Notes: generated by a model from the letters alone, not told the origin. A stretch of DNA of 64,000 bases from Nocardioides sp. (GCF_030150155.1 NZ_JASLGR010000021.1:1-64000), one strand, 5' to 3'; counted from the first letter of the stretch, positions 1-14,140 are shown. Numbers and translations: made by a program.

Positions 1-69
1 TCCATCGGCTGGGACGGCGTGGGTTCGCCCCTCACCAACCTGTTGGGCGAATTCAGCAGCTTGTTCTAG
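1..69 (+). CDS. C-terminal end of an unidentified protein (partial)
   Basis: An open frame enters from the left edge and stops at TAG 67-69, giving the last 22 residues of a protein that ends in LLGEFSSLF. Too little is present to assign a family. It converges on gatB, and the two stop codons overlap in the palindromic tetramer CTAG (66-69), so there is no room for a terminator between them. That the frame is coding at all is inferred from its being open with a tidy convergent stop. Confidence 0.4.
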   Translation, partial: SIGWDGVGSPLTNLLGEFSSLF

Positions 70-1571
70 GTGCAGGCCGCGAGCACCAGCTCGCGTACCC
101 GCGCGGCGTCGGCCTGGCCCTTGGTCGCCTTCATCACGGCGCCGACAATCGCGCCCGCCGCCTGTACCTTGCCGCCGCGAATCTTTTCGGCCACATCGGG
201 ATTGGCCGCCAGCGCTTCGTCGACCGCGGCCTGGATCAGCGAGTCGTCACGCACGACCGCCAGTCCGCGCGCGGTCATCACCTGGTCGGGCTCGCCCTCA
301 CCGGCCAGCACGCCCTCGACGACCTGGCGGGCCAGCTTGGTGGTCAGCGTGCCGTCATCCACCAGCGCCACGACGGCGGCGACTTGGGCTGGGCTGATTG
401 GCAATTGGTCGAGTTCGAGTCCGGCCTCGTTGGCCTTTTGCACCAAGAAGTTGCCCCACCAAGCCCGCGCTTGTTCGCTGGAGGCGCCGTGCTCGACGGT
501 CGCGGTGACCAATTCGACGGCACCTGCGTTGACAAGGTCGCGCATCACCTCGTCGGAGATGCCCCAGTCCTGTTGAATCCGCTTGCGGCGCAACCACGGT
601 AGTTCGGGGATGGTTTCGCGCAGCCTCTCGACGAGCTCACCGCTGGGCGAGTCCGGCTCCAAGTCGGGTTCGGGAAAGTAGCGGTAGTCCTCCGCGGTTT
701 CCTTGGTGCGGCCCGGGCTGGTGTAGCCGTCTTCATGAAAGTGCCGGGTCTCCTGGATGACTCGGTCGCCCGACTCCAGAACAGCAGCCTGGCGCCGCAT
801 CTCGTAGCGGACGGCGACCTCGACGCTCTTCAGCGAATTTACGTTTTTGGTCTCGGTGCGGGTGCCGAATTCGGCGGCGCCCCTGGGCTTCAGCGAGACA
901 TTGGCGTCGCAGCGCATCGAGCCCTGATCCATCCGGACGTCCGAAACGTCAAGCGCACGCAGCAGGTCGCGCAGCGCGGTTACGTAGGCGCGGGCGATTT
1001 CCGGTGCCCGCTCGGCGGTGTCCTCGATCGGCTTGGTGACGATCTCGATCAGCGGCACACCGGCCCGGTTGTAATCGGCCAGCGAGGTGGTCGCGCCGGC
1101 GATCCGGCCGGTGTCACTGCCCAGGTGGGTCAGCTTGCCGGTGTCCTCTTCCATGTGAGCGCGCTCGATCTCCACGCGGAACGTCTCGCCGTCGACCTCC
1201 ACGTCGAGGTAGCCGTCGAAGCAGATCGGCTCGTCGTACTGGGAGGTCTGGAAGTTCTTCGGCATGTCCGGGTAGAAGTAGTTCTTCCGGGCGAAGCGGC
1301 ACCACTCGGCGATCTCGCAGTTGAGCGCGAGCCCGATCCGGATCGCCGACTCGACCGCCTTGGCGTTGACCACCGGCATCGCGCCGGGCAAGCCGAGGCA
1401 GGTCGGGCAGACCTGCGTGTTCGGCTCGCCGCCGAACGTCGTGGGGCAGCCGCAGAACATCTTGGTGTTGGTGTTCAGCTCGACGTGGACCTCCAGGCCC
1501 ATCGCCGGGTCGAACTTCGCGATCACCTCGTCGAAGTCGATCAGCTCAGTCGTGGCGTTCTGCGTCGACAT
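66..1571 (-). CDS. gatB: Asp-tRNA(Asn)/Glu-tRNA(Gln) amidotransferase subunit B
   Basis: The subunit of GatCAB that binds misacylated Glu-tRNA(Gln) or Asp-tRNA(Asn) and phosphorylates the acyl group before transamidation. 501 aa, a normal length. The N-terminal kinase core begins with [10 protein letters not shown] and carries a four-cysteine zinc cluster (CGC and CPTC) near residues 40-60; the C-terminal part is a helical YqeY-like tRNA-binding tail. I chose ATG 1569-1571, two bases after the gatA stop, although the frame stays open further upstream into gatA sequence. Last gene of gatC-gatA-gatB. Its presence implies that at least one of GlnRS or AsnRS is missing from this organism, as is usual for actinobacteria. 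Confidence 0.97.
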   Translation of the reverse strand: MSTQNATTELIDFDEVIAKFDPAMGLEVHVELNTNTKMFCGCPTTFGGEPNTQVCPTCLGLPGAMPVVNAKAVESAIRIGLALNCEIAEWCRFARKNYFYPDMPKNFQTSQYDEPICFDGYLDVEVDGETFRVEIERAHMEEDTGKLTHLGSDTGRIAGATTSLADYNRAGVPLIEIVTKPIEDTAERAPEIARAYVTALRDLLRALDVSDVRMDQGSMRCDANVSLKPRGAAEFGTRTETKNVNSLKSVEVAVRYEMRRQAAVLESGDRVIQETRHFHEDGYTSPGRTKETAEDYRYFPEPDLEPDSPSGELVERLRETIPELPWLRRKRIQQDWGISDEVMRDLVNAGAVELVTATVEHGASSEQARAWWGNFLVQKANEAGLELDQLPISPAQVAAVVALVDDGTLTTKLARQVVEGVLAGEGEPDQVMTARGLAVVRDDSLIQAAVDEALAANPDVAEKIRGGKVQAAGAIVGAVMKATKGQADAARVRELVLAACT

Positions 1572-1573
1572 GG

Positions 1574-3097
1574 TCACTTGCCTTCCTTCGATGCGTACGC
1601 CGCCGGGGCGATCTGTCCACCCCACTGGTCGGTCAGCGCCTTCTCCAAAGCGGCACCGACGCGGTAGAGCCGAGCGTCCTCGAGCACCGGGGCGAGGAAC
1701 TGGATGCCGGTCGGCAGGCCGTCCTCGCTGCTGAGCCCCGAGGGGATGGAGATGCCGGGCACACCGGCCAGGTTCGCCGGGATGGTGGCGAGGTCCTGGA
1801 GGTAGTTGGCCAGCGGGTCGTCGGACTTCTCGCCGATCGCCCACGCCGTGGTCGGCGCGGTCGGGCTGACCAGCACGTCGACGGACTCGAAGGCCTTGCG
1901 GAAGTCCTCGATGATCAGGGTGCGGATCTTCTGCGCCTGGCCGTAGTAGGCGTCGTAGTAGCCCGAGGAGAGCGCGTAGGTCCCGATCAGGATGCGGCGC
2001 TTGACCTCGGCACCGAAGCCCGCGTCACGCGAGACCCGCATGACGTCATCGGCCGACGGCGAGCCGGCGGGCGTGACGCGCAGGCCGTAGCGCATGGCGT
2101 CGAACTTGGCGAGGTTCGAGGAGCACTCGGCCGGCAGGATCAGGTAGTAGGCCGCCATCGCATGCACGAAGCTCGGCAGGCTGACCTCGGTGATCTCGGC
2201 GCCCAGACCCTTGAGGATCTCGATCGACTCGTGGAACCGCTCCACGACCGGCGCGCTCCACGCGTCACCCTGGAGCTCCTTGACCACACCGATCTTCACG
2301 CCGGTGAGGTCACCGGCGGCACCGCTGCGCGCCGCCTCGACCAGGCCCTCGACGGTGCCGGGCACCGAGGTGGAGTCCTTCGGGTCGTGGCCGCCGATGA
2401 GCTCGTGCAGCAGCGCCGAGTCCAGCACCGACCGGGTCACCGGGCCGAGCTGGTCGAGCGAGTTGGCCAGCGCGATCACGCCGTAGCGCGAGATCGAGCC
2501 GTACGTCGGCTTGACCCCGACGGTGCCGGTCATCGCACCCGGCTGGCGGATCGAGCCGCCGGTGTCGGAGCCGATCGCCAGCGGAGCCTGGAAGGCCGCC
2601 ACCGCGGCGGCCGAGCCACCGCCGGAGCCACCGGGGATCCGGGTGAGGTCCCACGGGTTCTTGACCGGGCCGTAGGCGGAGTTCTCGTTGGAGGAGCCCA
2701 TCGCGAACTCGTCCATGTTGGTCTTGCCGAGGATGGGCAGACCCGCCGCCTTGATCTTGGCGGTCACGGTGCCGTCGTACGGCGGGATCCAGCCCTCGAG
2801 GATCTTCGAGCCGGCCGTGGTCGGCAGACCCTCGGTCGCCAGCACGTCCTTGATCGCGATCGGCACGCCGTCGAGCGGGTGCAGCGGGGTACCCGCCGCG
2901 CGGCGCTCGTCGGAGGCCTTCGCCTGGGCGAGGGCGCCCTCGGCGTCGACGTGGAGGTAGGAGTTGATCTCGCCATTGGTGGCGGCGATCTGGTCGAGGT
3001 AGGCCTGGACCAGCTCGACGGAGGTGACGGTCCCGGCCGCGAGCGCATCTGCCTGCTCGGCGGCGGTCGTGTAGATCCAGTTGCTCACGTTGCTCAC
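1574..3097 (-). CDS. gatA: Asp-tRNA(Asn)/Glu-tRNA(Gln) amidotransferase subunit A
   Basis: Glutaminase subunit of GatCAB: it releases ammonia from glutamine and passes it to GatB. 507 aa with the amidase-signature fold. The glycine/serine-rich signature [13 protein letters not shown] and the block [12 protein letters not shown], which holds the catalytic serine, are intact, as is the catalytic lysine in AIKDVL. The start is GTG 3095-3097, overlapping the gatC stop in a GTGA tetramer, so translation is probably coupled. gatB follows 2 bases after the stop. Nothing unusual beyond the GTG start, a feature shared by many genes in this window. Confidence 0.97.
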   Translation of the reverse strand: MSNVSNWIYTTAAEQADALAAGTVTSVELVQAYLDQIAATNGEINSYLHVDAEGALAQAKASDERRAAGTPLHPLDGVPIAIKDVLATEGLPTTAGSKILEGWIPPYDGTVTAKIKAAGLPILGKTNMDEFAMGSSNENSAYGPVKNPWDLTRIPGGSGGGSAAAVAAFQAPLAIGSDTGGSIRQPGAMTGTVGVKPTYGSISRYGVIALANSLDQLGPVTRSVLDSALLHELIGGHDPKDSTSVPGTVEGLVEAARSGAAGDLTGVKIGVVKELQGDAWSAPVVERFHESIEILKGLGAEITEVSLPSFVHAMAAYYLILPAECSSNLAKFDAMRYGLRVTPAGSPSADDVMRVSRDAGFGAEVKRRILIGTYALSSGYYDAYYGQAQKIRTLIIEDFRKAFESVDVLVSPTAPTTAWAIGEKSDDPLANYLQDLATIPANLAGVPGISIPSGLSSEDGLPTGIQFLAPVLEDARLYRVGAALEKALTDQWGGQIAPAAYASKEGK

Positions 3098-3393
3098 TGC
3101 TCGTCTCCCAGGATCCGCGGCACGGAGAACTTCTGGTCCTCCGACTCCGGGGCGGCGGCGAGCGCCTGCTCCGGGGTGAGGCCCGGCACCACGACGTCGT
3201 CGCGGAACACGTTGGTCATCGGGATCGGGTGCGAGGTCGGGACGACGTCGTCACCGGCGACACCCTGGATCGACGCCACAGACTCAAGAATCACGTTGAG
3301 CTGGGGTGCCAGGTGGTCGAGCTCGGCATCGGACAGGTCGATCCGGGCGAGGTCGGCCAGATGGCGCACCTCGTCACGGGACAGTTCAGGCAT
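3094..3393 (-). CDS. gatC: Asp-tRNA(Asn)/Glu-tRNA(Gln) amidotransferase subunit C
   Basis: Small subunit that wraps around and stabilises GatA-GatB. 99 aa, typical of the family: it begins with [20 protein letters not shown], followed by a conserved helix and an extended C-terminal arm ([13 protein letters not shown]). First gene of the gatCAB operon. A TAGACT box sits 6 bases before the ATG (3400-3405), so the mRNA probably begins at the start codon. In many actinobacteria ligA lies just upstream of gatC on the same strand; here the pair is separated by an accessory block on 3.4-7.3 kb. Confidence 0.96.
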   Translation of the reverse strand: MPELSRDEVRHLADLARIDLSDAELDHLAPQLNVILESVASIQGVAGDDVVPTSHPIPMTNVFRDDVVVPGLTPEQALAAAPESEDQKFSVPRILGDEQ

Positions 3394-3399
3394 ACCCCC

Positions 3400-3405
3400 A
3401 GTCTA
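3400..3405 (-). promoter_or_regulatory. Candidate leaderless -10 box of gatC
   Basis: On the minus strand TAGACT is followed by six bases (GGGGGT) and then the gatC ATG. A TANNNT box 6-8 bases before a start codon is the usual layout of leaderless actinobacterial promoters. I see no convincing -35, and there is no Shine-Dalgarno before gatC, which agrees with a leaderless message. Confidence 0.5.
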
Positions 3406-3485
3406 GGTGCGGCTGCGCTGCCCCGGGCATCCGGTTGGCCCGCCGTCGGCTAGCGTTGCCGCGCGCTCCTCCCGGAAGGTTCACC

Positions 3486-5195
3486 ATGGCTCTCACCACA
3501 CCCCCCATCGTTGAATCTGTCGTAATCGACGGCGTCACCTGCTTCTGGGTGGACTCGGACCGCCCCTCGCTGACAGCGGTCCTCCGGTTCGGCTTCGGCT
3601 ACGCCCACGAACCTTTCAACGAGGCCGGCTGGCAGCATCTGATCGAACATCTCTGCCTGCACGGCCGGGACCAAGGCATCCTGGATATCAACGGTCTGGT
3701 CGACCCGTATGTCACCGAGTTCATCGCTCACGGTCGCCCTGCAGAGGTCGTCGAACACTTTCATCAGGTGATCGCCTGGCTCAACCGCCCGGACTTCGGC
3801 GACCTCGACGTTGAACGCCGGGTCCTGCGCGCCGAGTCCGGAGGTATGGGCGGCGGGCCGGTCGCTCGGGCGGCGTTGACCCGGTGGGGCCCGGTCGGGA
3901 CCGGACTCCGTGCCTTCGACGAACCCGGCCTGGCCACCGCGACCCCCGAAGGTCTGCAGGCTCGGATAGCCGACGTCTTCACGACAGCCAACGCGGTGAT
4001 GTTCTTCGACGGCCCAGTCCCCGACGGACTCCGCCTCGGCCTGCCTTCCGGTGTCCGGACCGCGACACCTACCTTCACCCCGGTCGAGACCTTTCCCGCG
4101 CAGTACGTCGACCCGGTCCTCGTCCTCTCCGGCGAGGTGTCCACCCGGCCAGGTGGGATGCTCGCGCTGGAGTACCTGGAACGGGGCCTCACCCAACTGC
4201 TGCGCCACGACACCGGGGCGACCTACGAAGTGCACAGTGATCCCGCCGACCTCCTTCCCGACCGCCTGGTCCTCACGCTCGGGGCCGACCTCGCTGACGG
4301 CACGGCGACGAACATCGTCCAGGCCACGATCGCGTGGCTGGACGCGCAGTTGACGGCGCCAGTGGATCAGGCGGCGGTCGACGTGCTGCGCGAAAAGCGC
4401 CGACGGGCGATCCTTGAGGAGACGAACACCATCTGGCTTGCCGGTGCCGCTGCCCGGGACCATCTCGATGGCATCACGCCCGAGACGCGCGAGGAGATGA
4501 TCGCCCGCCTCGACAGCGTCACCGCAGCCGACGTCCGAGACCGATTGCAGGAGTTCCGAGCCACTCTCCTGATCGGGGCTCCGGAGACAGCCGGACGGGC
4601 CGACACGATCGATCTCCTCGAGGCAGGGATGGTCGAGGTCGAACCCCCAGGAACCCGGTGGTGGACACATGCCAATGCTCCGCTCGACACCACACGACTC
4701 GGCCTCGCGGCCGGGGCGGTCGTGACCGACCTCGGCCACCAGATCAGGGTGTGGCCGGTCGAGTCCCTCCACGCCGTGCTGATCCATCGAGGCGTGCACG
4801 GCGGTCGCGAGCAGGAACAGTGGCGCTTCATCGACCGGGCCGGGTACGGATTCAGTTTCAGCGTCGGCGCCTACCCCGCGGAAGAGGTTCGCGACTTCCT
4901 CACACGTCAGCTGCCCGCCTCCGCCTTTGTCCCCACCGAGGACCCGATCGATGACTTCGAGCCGGTCGGGTGGTTCGGTCGCCTGATCGGCGGTTGGAGC
5001 CAATGGGCAGGACGCCTCACCGGCAGCGTGTTCTGGACGTTGATGATCCTGCTCGCGGCCGCCGCGCTCGCCCTCGGCGCCTGGATGTCAGACGGTCTGG
5101 GTATCGCCCGCGGCGTCGGGTGGACTCTGCAAGTCGGGACCGGGGTCTTCATCGTCGCCAGCCGCGCTCTACGAGCGTCGTACCGCAACGGATAA
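3486..5195 (+). CDS. M16-type zinc peptidase with C-terminal membrane anchor
   Basis: 569 aa. The N-terminal half resembles the M16 (pitrilysin/insulinase) fold: the inverted zinc motif HLIEH at residues 51-55 supplies His51, Glu54 and His55, and the block ER...E (Glu110, Glu117) has the seven-residue spacing of the pitrilysin motif, making Glu117 the likely third zinc ligand. The middle (about 240-400) looks like a second, non-catalytic M16 half. The last 55 residues hold two hydrophobic helices, and there is no signal peptide, so the catalytic part is probably cytosolic and tail-anchored. Start ATG 3486 follows a GGAAGG-like Shine-Dalgarno. Substrate unknown. It stands alone between gatC (divergent) and a GNAT gene; processing-peptidase pairs of two adjacent M16 genes are not seen here. 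Confidence 0.7.
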   Translation: MALTTPPIVESVVIDGVTCFWVDSDRPSLTAVLRFGFGYAHEPFNEAGWQHLIEHLCLHGRDQGILDINGLVDPYVTEFIAHGRPAEVVEHFHQVIAWLNRPDFGDLDVERRVLRAESGGMGGGPVARAALTRWGPVGTGLRAFDEPGLATATPEGLQARIADVFTTANAVMFFDGPVPDGLRLGLPSGVRTATPTFTPVETFPAQYVDPVLVLSGEVSTRPGGMLALEYLERGLTQLLRHDTGATYEVHSDPADLLPDRLVLTLGADLADGTATNIVQATIAWLDAQLTAPVDQAAVDVLREKRRRAILEETNTIWLAGAAARDHLDGITPETREEMIARLDSVTAADVRDRLQEFRATLLIGAPETAGRADTIDLLEAGMVEVEPPGTRWWTHANAPLDTTRLGLAAGAVVTDLGHQIRVWPVESLHAVLIHRGVHGGREQEQWRFIDRAGYGFSFSVGAYPAEEVRDFLTRQLPASAFVPTEDPIDDFEPVGWFGRLIGGWSQWAGRLTGSVFWTLMILLAAAALALGAWMSDGLGIARGVGWTLQVGTGVFIVASRALRASYRNG

Positions 5196-5254
5196 CGGCG
5201 CCAGGGGCGCGAAAACCACTTGCCCGCCAACCACCGATCCCAGATCGTGACGTG

Positions 5255-5773
5255 GTGACCCGACTGGTGCCGCCCGACCCCGACCGCTGCGCTGAGTGGA
5301 TCGCCCTGGTCGCCGACAACGACGACTCCGAACCGCCCGGGAGCGGCCTGTGGCAGGTGCCGCAGGGCGCGACACCGGAGGGGTTCGCCGCACACCTGTC
5401 CTGGTCCACCCTGTACGCCGACACGGACCGCCCCGTTCCCCGCGGTGTCCACTACGACCAGTTCTGGATCACCGACGACGCCGACCTGCTGGTCGGGTTC
5501 GTCCAGGTCCGGCACGCGCTCAACGACCGACTGCGCGTGCGCGGCGGACACATCGGCTACTCGGTGCGCCGCTCCCGCCAGGGCGAGGGGCACGCCACCC
5601 GGGCACTCGGGCTGGCGCTGGTGCACGCCCGGGGTCTCGGACTCGACCGGGTGCTGATCACCTGCGACGACACCAACGCCGGCTCGATCCGGGTGATCGA
5701 GGCCAATGGTGGCGTGCTCGCCGACGTGACCGACGGGGTCCGCCGCTCCTGGGTGCCCACTCCCCCGGGCTGA
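5255..5773 (+). CDS. GNAT-family N-acetyltransferase
   Basis: About 172 aa. The acetyl-CoA binding core is clear: GHIGYSVRRSRQGEGHATRAL gives the beta4-helix pyrophosphate loop (R/QxxGxG/A form), followed by CDDTNAGSIRVIEANGG, the conserved strand-loop of small GNATs that act on amino groups. The substrate cannot be told from sequence. Start is GTG 5255 or the preceding in-frame GTG 5252; the frame is open upstream, but that part is an arginine-rich shadow of the M16 gene and not protein-like. Lies 59 bases after the M16 stop on the same strand and is followed 14 bases later by palindrome copy 1, which may terminate it. Confidence 0.8.
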   Translation: MTRLVPPDPDRCAEWIALVADNDDSEPPGSGLWQVPQGATPEGFAAHLSWSTLYADTDRPVPRGVHYDQFWITDDADLLVGFVQVRHALNDRLRVRGGHIGYSVRRSRQGEGHATRALGLALVHARGLGLDRVLITCDDTNAGSIRVIEANGGVLADVTDGVRRSWVPTPPG

Positions 5774-5787
5774 TCGACCACGCACTG

Positions 5788-5838
5788 TGATCGGTGTAGT
5801 GCCACCGTCACCTGGTGACAGTGGCACTACACCGATCA
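5788..5838. repeat. Palindrome copy 1 flanking the DUF559 gene
   Basis: A 51-bp interrupted palindrome: arms of 25 bases (left arm starts TGATCGGTGTAGTGCCAC) around a single central T, with one mismatched pair (left C against right A). It starts 14 bases after the GNAT stop and ends 6 bases before the stop of the convergent DUF559 gene. A second copy lies at 6865-6911 on the other side of that gene. The core arms of the two copies are identical apart from the one mismatch, and the central base is T here and A there, so the copies are in inverted orientation. It could also act as a bidirectional terminator, though no T-run follows the stem. Confidence 0.85.
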
Positions 5839-5844
5839 GGCACG

Positions 5845-6801
5845 TCAGCTGCGCCAGGCGTCGAGGCCGCACGCCGGACCGCAGCGCGTCGGCACCCCGG
5901 CCCACCCCCGCGCTGCGAGCGCCCGACCCAGCAGCCCTGCGGTGGCGCATGGCGTGGTCATCACCTGGGCCCAGCGCAGCCGGAGCACCGACCGGCCGGC
6001 GGCGATGTCGGCCAGGTCTCGTGCGGCGTCGCGGTTGCCGGCCTGCCACGAGTCGTGGTTGATCCGTCCGTCGAGCTCGACCACCAGGCCGTAGGCGCCG
6101 TACTCCAGATCGCGGCGCTCGCGCCCGTCGCGGCGCACCGCCTGACGCTGCGGGGTGGGGAGCCCGTGAGCACGCTCGACCCGGACCAGGAACCCGTGTT
6201 CGAGGACCGACTCGGTGCCGCAGGCGAGGTCGTCGAGCACGGCCAGGATCAGCGCCCGTCGGCGCAGCTTCGGCGCGCCCTCCACGACCTGGCGGACGGC
6301 GGCGGCGCTGACCTTGCCGCGGCCCACGGTGTCGGCGAGGATCGCCACCGCGTCGGTCTCGCTGCCGGCCTGGCGCAGCCGCAGCAGCACCGCAGGTGCC
6401 CAGCGCAGCCGCAACGGGATGGTGTCGCGCGCGACCAACTCGTCGAACCCCGCCCAGCGATGGACCACGATCCCGGGGCGCGAGGACAGCGAGCGGGTGC
6501 CGTCGATCACGATGTCGATCGGGGCATCCTCGCCGGTCCGTCCCGCGGCCGGGAGGTGGCACACCGCCGCCGGGGCGGCCCACAGCAGGGCCGCCCAGAC
6601 CCGTTGCGCTCGGGTCAGCTCCCCGGTGTGGTCGACGTACACCCGTGGGTGGACGCGGGTCAGGTCCCGATGCCGCACTGCTCGACGTACGTCGCCGTCA
6701 CTCCACCCGGCCGCCTGGAGCTGGGCCCAGCTGACCACGCCCTCCTGCTCACGGCGCTGCACCTGCAGCAACGCGCGGCGCTGTTGCACGCTCCGATCCA
6801 T
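5845..6801 (-). CDS. DUF559 (Vsr-like nuclease fold) protein with AbiEi-like N-terminus
   Basis: 318 aa. Residues 20-60 (VVSWAQLQAAGWSDGDVRRA, then RVHPRVYV) resemble the winged-helix start found in AbiEi-type and DUF559 proteins. Residues 195-285 form a DUF559 domain of the PD-(D/E)XK/Vsr-like fold: Glu201 in ESVLEHGF, Asp231, then VVELDG (Glu242, Asp244), an RD..RD motif and VLRLRW. These acidic residues are what an active nuclease of this fold needs, but activity is unproven. No partner toxin or AbiEii gene is adjacent. The gene is closely bracketed by two copies of one palindrome (5788-5838 and 6865-6911). ATG start 6799-6801; no strong Shine-Dalgarno. Confidence 0.75.
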   Translation of the reverse strand: MDRSVQQRRALLQVQRREQEGVVSWAQLQAAGWSDGDVRRAVRHRDLTRVHPRVYVDHTGELTRAQRVWAALLWAAPAAVCHLPAAGRTGEDAPIDIVIDGTRSLSSRPGIVVHRWAGFDELVARDTIPLRLRWAPAVLLRLRQAGSETDAVAILADTVGRGKVSAAAVRQVVEGAPKLRRRALILAVLDDLACGTESVLEHGFLVRVERAHGLPTPQRQAVRRDGRERRDLEYGAYGLVVELDGRINHDSWQAGNRDAARDLADIAAGRSVLRLRWAQVMTTPCATAGLLGRALAARGWAGVPTRCGPACGLDAWRS

Positions 6802-6864
6802 CCGACGATCGTGACGGTTCGCGAGGCAGTGCGCGAGGGCCTGCCGAACGGCTGTGGATAACTC

Positions 6865-6911
6865 ATCGGTGTAGTGCCACCGTCACCAGGTGACGGTGGC
6901 ACTACACCGAT
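6865..6911. repeat. Palindrome copy 2 flanking the DUF559 gene
   Basis: A 47-bp palindrome with perfect 23-base arms (left arm starts ATCGGTGTAGTGCCACCG) around a central A. It lies 63 bases upstream of the DUF559 start and 4 bases after the stop of the DUF1801 gene, so it could also terminate the ligA-DUF1801 transcript. Same sequence as copy 1 but inverted relative to it. Confidence 0.88.
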
Positions 6912-6915
6912 CGCA

Positions 6916-7296
6916 CTACTTCTTCTGGTTGGCCTCGGCGCCGGCCCGGATCAGCGCAGCCAGCGCGTCGGCGTCGGGGAACTCGCCCTCGGCGATGTCG
7001 ATCGCGCGGCGGGTGTTGCCCTCCAGGGAGGAGTTGAACAGACCCGCGGGGTCGGGCAGCGCCGCCCCCTTGTGGAAGGTCAGCTTCACCGCCTTCTTGT
7101 AGGTCTCCCCGGTGAAGATCAGGCCGTGGGACTCGAAGGTCGGGACACCACGCCACTTCCAGTCCTCGTGCAGGTCGGGGACCACGTCGTGCGCGATGGC
7201 GCGCACCCGCGCCAGCGTCTCGCCGCGCCAGTCACCGAGCTCGGCGATCCGCTCGTCGATCATCTCGCTCGCAGTCGAGCCCTCCGGTGCCGCCAT
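6916..7296 (-). CDS. DUF1801 (YdhG-like) domain protein
   Basis: 126 aa. The family pattern is clear: a helical N-terminus (MIDERIAELGDWRGETLARV), then PDLHEDWKWRGVPTFESHG, and VKLTFHKGAALPDPAGLFN. DUF1801 proteins are small and cytosolic, of unknown biochemical function. The ATG lies one base after the ligA stop, so it is translationally coupled to ligA; whether this reflects a role in repair is only suggestive. It ends with a short NQKK tail. Palindrome copy 2 follows its stop at once. Confidence 0.8.
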   Translation of the reverse strand: MAAPEGSTASEMIDERIAELGDWRGETLARVRAIAHDVVPDLHEDWKWRGVPTFESHGLIFTGETYKKAVKLTFHKGAALPDPAGLFNSSLEGNTRRAIDIAEGEFPDADALAALIRAGAEANQKK

Positions 7297-7297
7297 C

Positions 7298-12007
<4,710 letters not shown>

Positions 12008-12018
12008 CTCCGACCCGC

Positions 12019-12032
12019 CGCACCCCGGTGCG
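12019..12032. terminator. Possible short bidirectional terminator
   Basis: CGCACC and GGTGCG flank two C bases in the 25-base gap between the convergent MFS and metE-like stops. In RNA this gives only a 5-bp stem with a CCCG loop and no U-run, so it is a weak candidate. Confidence 0.25.
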
Positions 12033-13031
12033 TCAGTGCAACGATGCGGCGCTCGTCCTCACCAGGGCGAGCGCCGCTCGTGCGTCGGCGGTGCTCGCGG
12101 CGCCGGCCAGCCCGCAGGTCGGGGTGAGCACGATCTGCTCCCCCACCTCCTCGGGGTCGAAGCCCATCATGTCGAGCCAGCGCAGCACCGACTCGGTGAC
12201 CTGGCGGTCCGAGGGCAGCGCACCGACCGTGGGCACCACGCCCAGGGCGAGCCCGACCCCGGCATCGACGGCGGCACCGAGCAGGTCGAGCTCGGCGGCC
12301 CCGGCCAGCGACAGGTCCAGGCTCAGCGTGCGGGCCCCGGCTCCGCGGACGAGGTCCCACGGCGTGCCGGGGGCACACGAGTGCACCCACGGCTCGGCAC
12401 CCTCGTCGGCGATCGCGCCCAGCACCAGACCGAGCAGCTCCGAGGCCTCAGGCGGGTCGATCCGGCGGTGCTTGCCGAAGCCGCTGGCCGTCGGGATCTG
12501 GGCGGCCAGGACGCCGGGCAGCGCGGGCTCGTCGATCTGCAGGATCAGCCGGTCCACGCCCGGCAGGCGGCGACGCAGGTCCCGCAGATGGGTGCGGACG
12601 CCCTCGGCGAGCGCCTGGGCCAGCTCGCGCCGGGCGCCGTGGTCGGCGAGCAGCTTGTCCCCCCGCGGTCGCTCGACCGTCGCCGCGAGCGTCCAGGGTC
12701 CGGTCAGCTGGGCCTTGAAGGTGCCGACGTACCCCTGGCTGAGCTCCTCGAGGAGGTCGAGGTCCTGGGCCAGCAGCGAGGCCGCGCGGCGCTGATCGCG
12801 GCCCGGCGCCCCTTCGGTGCCGGTCAGGCGCCACCCGGCGGGCTGGAGGTCGGCGTCGAGCGGCAGGACCGCGAGGGTGCGTCCGATCATCGAGGCCCCA
12901 GCCCCACGCGCGGGCAGCTCGGGCAGGAACGGCAGCTCCTCCAGCTCACTCAGGACGAGCTTGAGGGTCTCGGCAAGGTCACCGCCGGGCATCGACCCGA
13001 CCCCGGTCGCCGAGAAGGCGGCGGCGCTCAT
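12033..13031 (-). CDS. MetE-like (cobalamin-independent methionine synthase C-terminal fold) protein
   Basis: 332 aa, corresponding to the C-terminal catalytic barrel of MetE/UROD-like proteins only. It starts [22 protein letters not shown], has [11 protein letters not shown] and [13 protein letters not shown] (barrel strand motifs), WVHSC for a zinc-ligand His-x-Cys, and LTPTCGLAG for the distal cysteine. Such stand-alone proteins are common beside mnmA and iscS in actinobacteria and are annotated as methionine synthase, but the methyl acceptor and donor are not established. ATG 13029-13031 overlaps the mnmA stop (ATGA), so it is the last gene of an iscS-mnmA operon. Confidence 0.85.
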   Translation of the reverse strand: MSAAAFSATGVGSMPGGDLAETLKLVLSELEELPFLPELPARGAGASMIGRTLAVLPLDADLQPAGWRLTGTEGAPGRDQRRAASLLAQDLDLLEELSQGYVGTFKAQLTGPWTLAATVERPRGDKLLADHGARRELAQALAEGVRTHLRDLRRRLPGVDRLILQIDEPALPGVLAAQIPTASGFGKHRRIDPPEASELLGLVLGAIADEGAEPWVHSCAPGTPWDLVRGAGARTLSLDLSLAGAAELDLLGAAVDAGVGLALGVVPTVGALPSDRQVTESVLRWLDMMGFDPEEVGEQIVLTPTCGLAGAASTADARAALALVRTSAASLH

Positions 13032-14140
13032 CCGGTGACGCGGCGGGTCGCGGAGATGGTGGCCGAGCCGACGACCCGGGTGCCGTCGTAGATCACCGCG
13101 GCCTGACCCGGAGCGATCCCGAAGGCGTGATCGAGCAGCGTGATCTCCACCCCGTCGGCCGAGGCCACCAGCACCGCGCGGTGCTCGTCGCCGTGAGCGC
13201 GCAGCTGGACGGTGCACTCCACCGGCACCCCGAACGGCGGCAGGGTGCCCGCCCACAGCGGCCTGATGCCGCTCAGCCCGTCGACGGCGAGGTGCTCGCG
13301 CGGACCGACGGTGACGGTGCCCGAGACCGGCTCGATGTCGAGCACGAAGCGCGGCTTGCCGTCGGCGGCCGGGACACCGAGATGGAGTCCGCGGCGCTGG
13401 CCGATGGTGAATGCCACCGTGCCCTCGTGGGTGCCCACGACCTCCCCGTCCTCGGACACGATCGTCCCCGAGGTGTTGGGCTGGCGCTCGCCGAGCTTCT
13501 CCTTGAGCCAGCCGGCGTTGTCGCCGTCGGCGACGAAGCAGATGTCGTGCGAGTCGGGCTTGTCGGCGACCAGCAGCCCGCGGCGGGCCGCCTCCTCACG
13601 GACCTGCGGCTTGGGGGTGTCCCCCAGCGGGAAGAGGGAGTGCGCCAGCTGCTCCTGGGTGAGCACACCGAGCACGTAGGACTGGTCCTTGGCGTCGTCG
13701 TTGGCCCGGTGCAGCTCCACCAGGCCGTCGGCGCCGACGCGGGTCAGGGCGTAGTGCCCGGTGGCCACCGCGTCGAAGCCGAGTGCGCGGGCCCGGTCCA
13801 GCACGGCGGCGAACTTGATCTTCTCGTTGCAGCGCAGGCACGGGTTGGGCGTGCGGCCGGCGGCGTACTCGGCCATGAAGTCCTCGACCACGTCCTCGTG
13901 GAACCGGTCGGACATGTCCCACACATAGAACGGGATCCCGATCATGTCGGCGGCGCGCCGGGCATCGTTGGAGTCCTCGATCGTGCAGCAGCCGCGCGCC
14001 CCCGAGCGGTACGACGTCGGGTTGCGCGACAGGGCCAGGTGGACGCCCGTCACGTCATGGCCGGCCTCGGCTGCCCGGGCGGCGGCCACGGCGGAATCGA
14101 CCCCGCCCGACATCGCCGCGAGCACCCTGAGCCGGGTCAT
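13028..14140 (-). CDS. mnmA: tRNA-specific 2-thiouridylase MnmA
   Basis: Makes 2-thiouridine at wobble position 34 of tRNA Lys, Glu and Gln, using sulfur passed from a cysteine desulfurase. 370 aa. The PP-loop SGGVDSAV is at residue 11-18; the two catalytic cysteines are in [12 protein letters not shown] and [16 protein letters not shown]; the C-terminal beta barrel follows. ATG 14138-14140 overlaps the stop of the desulfurase gene (ATGA), which makes the sulfur donor and acceptor a coupled pair. The frame is open further upstream but only as antisense-like sequence. Confidence 0.96.
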   Translation of the reverse strand: MTRLRVLAAMSGGVDSAVAAARAAEAGHDVTGVHLALSRNPTSYRSGARGCCTIEDSNDARRAADMIGIPFYVWDMSDRFHEDVVEDFMAEYAAGRTPNPCLRCNEKIKFAAVLDRARALGFDAVATGHYALTRVGADGLVELHRANDDAKDQSYVLGVLTQEQLAHSLFPLGDTPKPQVREEAARRGLLVADKPDSHDICFVADGDNAGWLKEKLGERQPNTSGTIVSEDGEVVGTHEGTVAFTIGQRRGLHLGVPAADGKPRFVLDIEPVSGTVTVGPREHLAVDGLSGIRPLWAGTLPPFGVPVECTVQLRAHGDEHRAVLVASADGVEITLLDHAFGIAPGQAAVIYDGTRVVGSATISATRRVTG

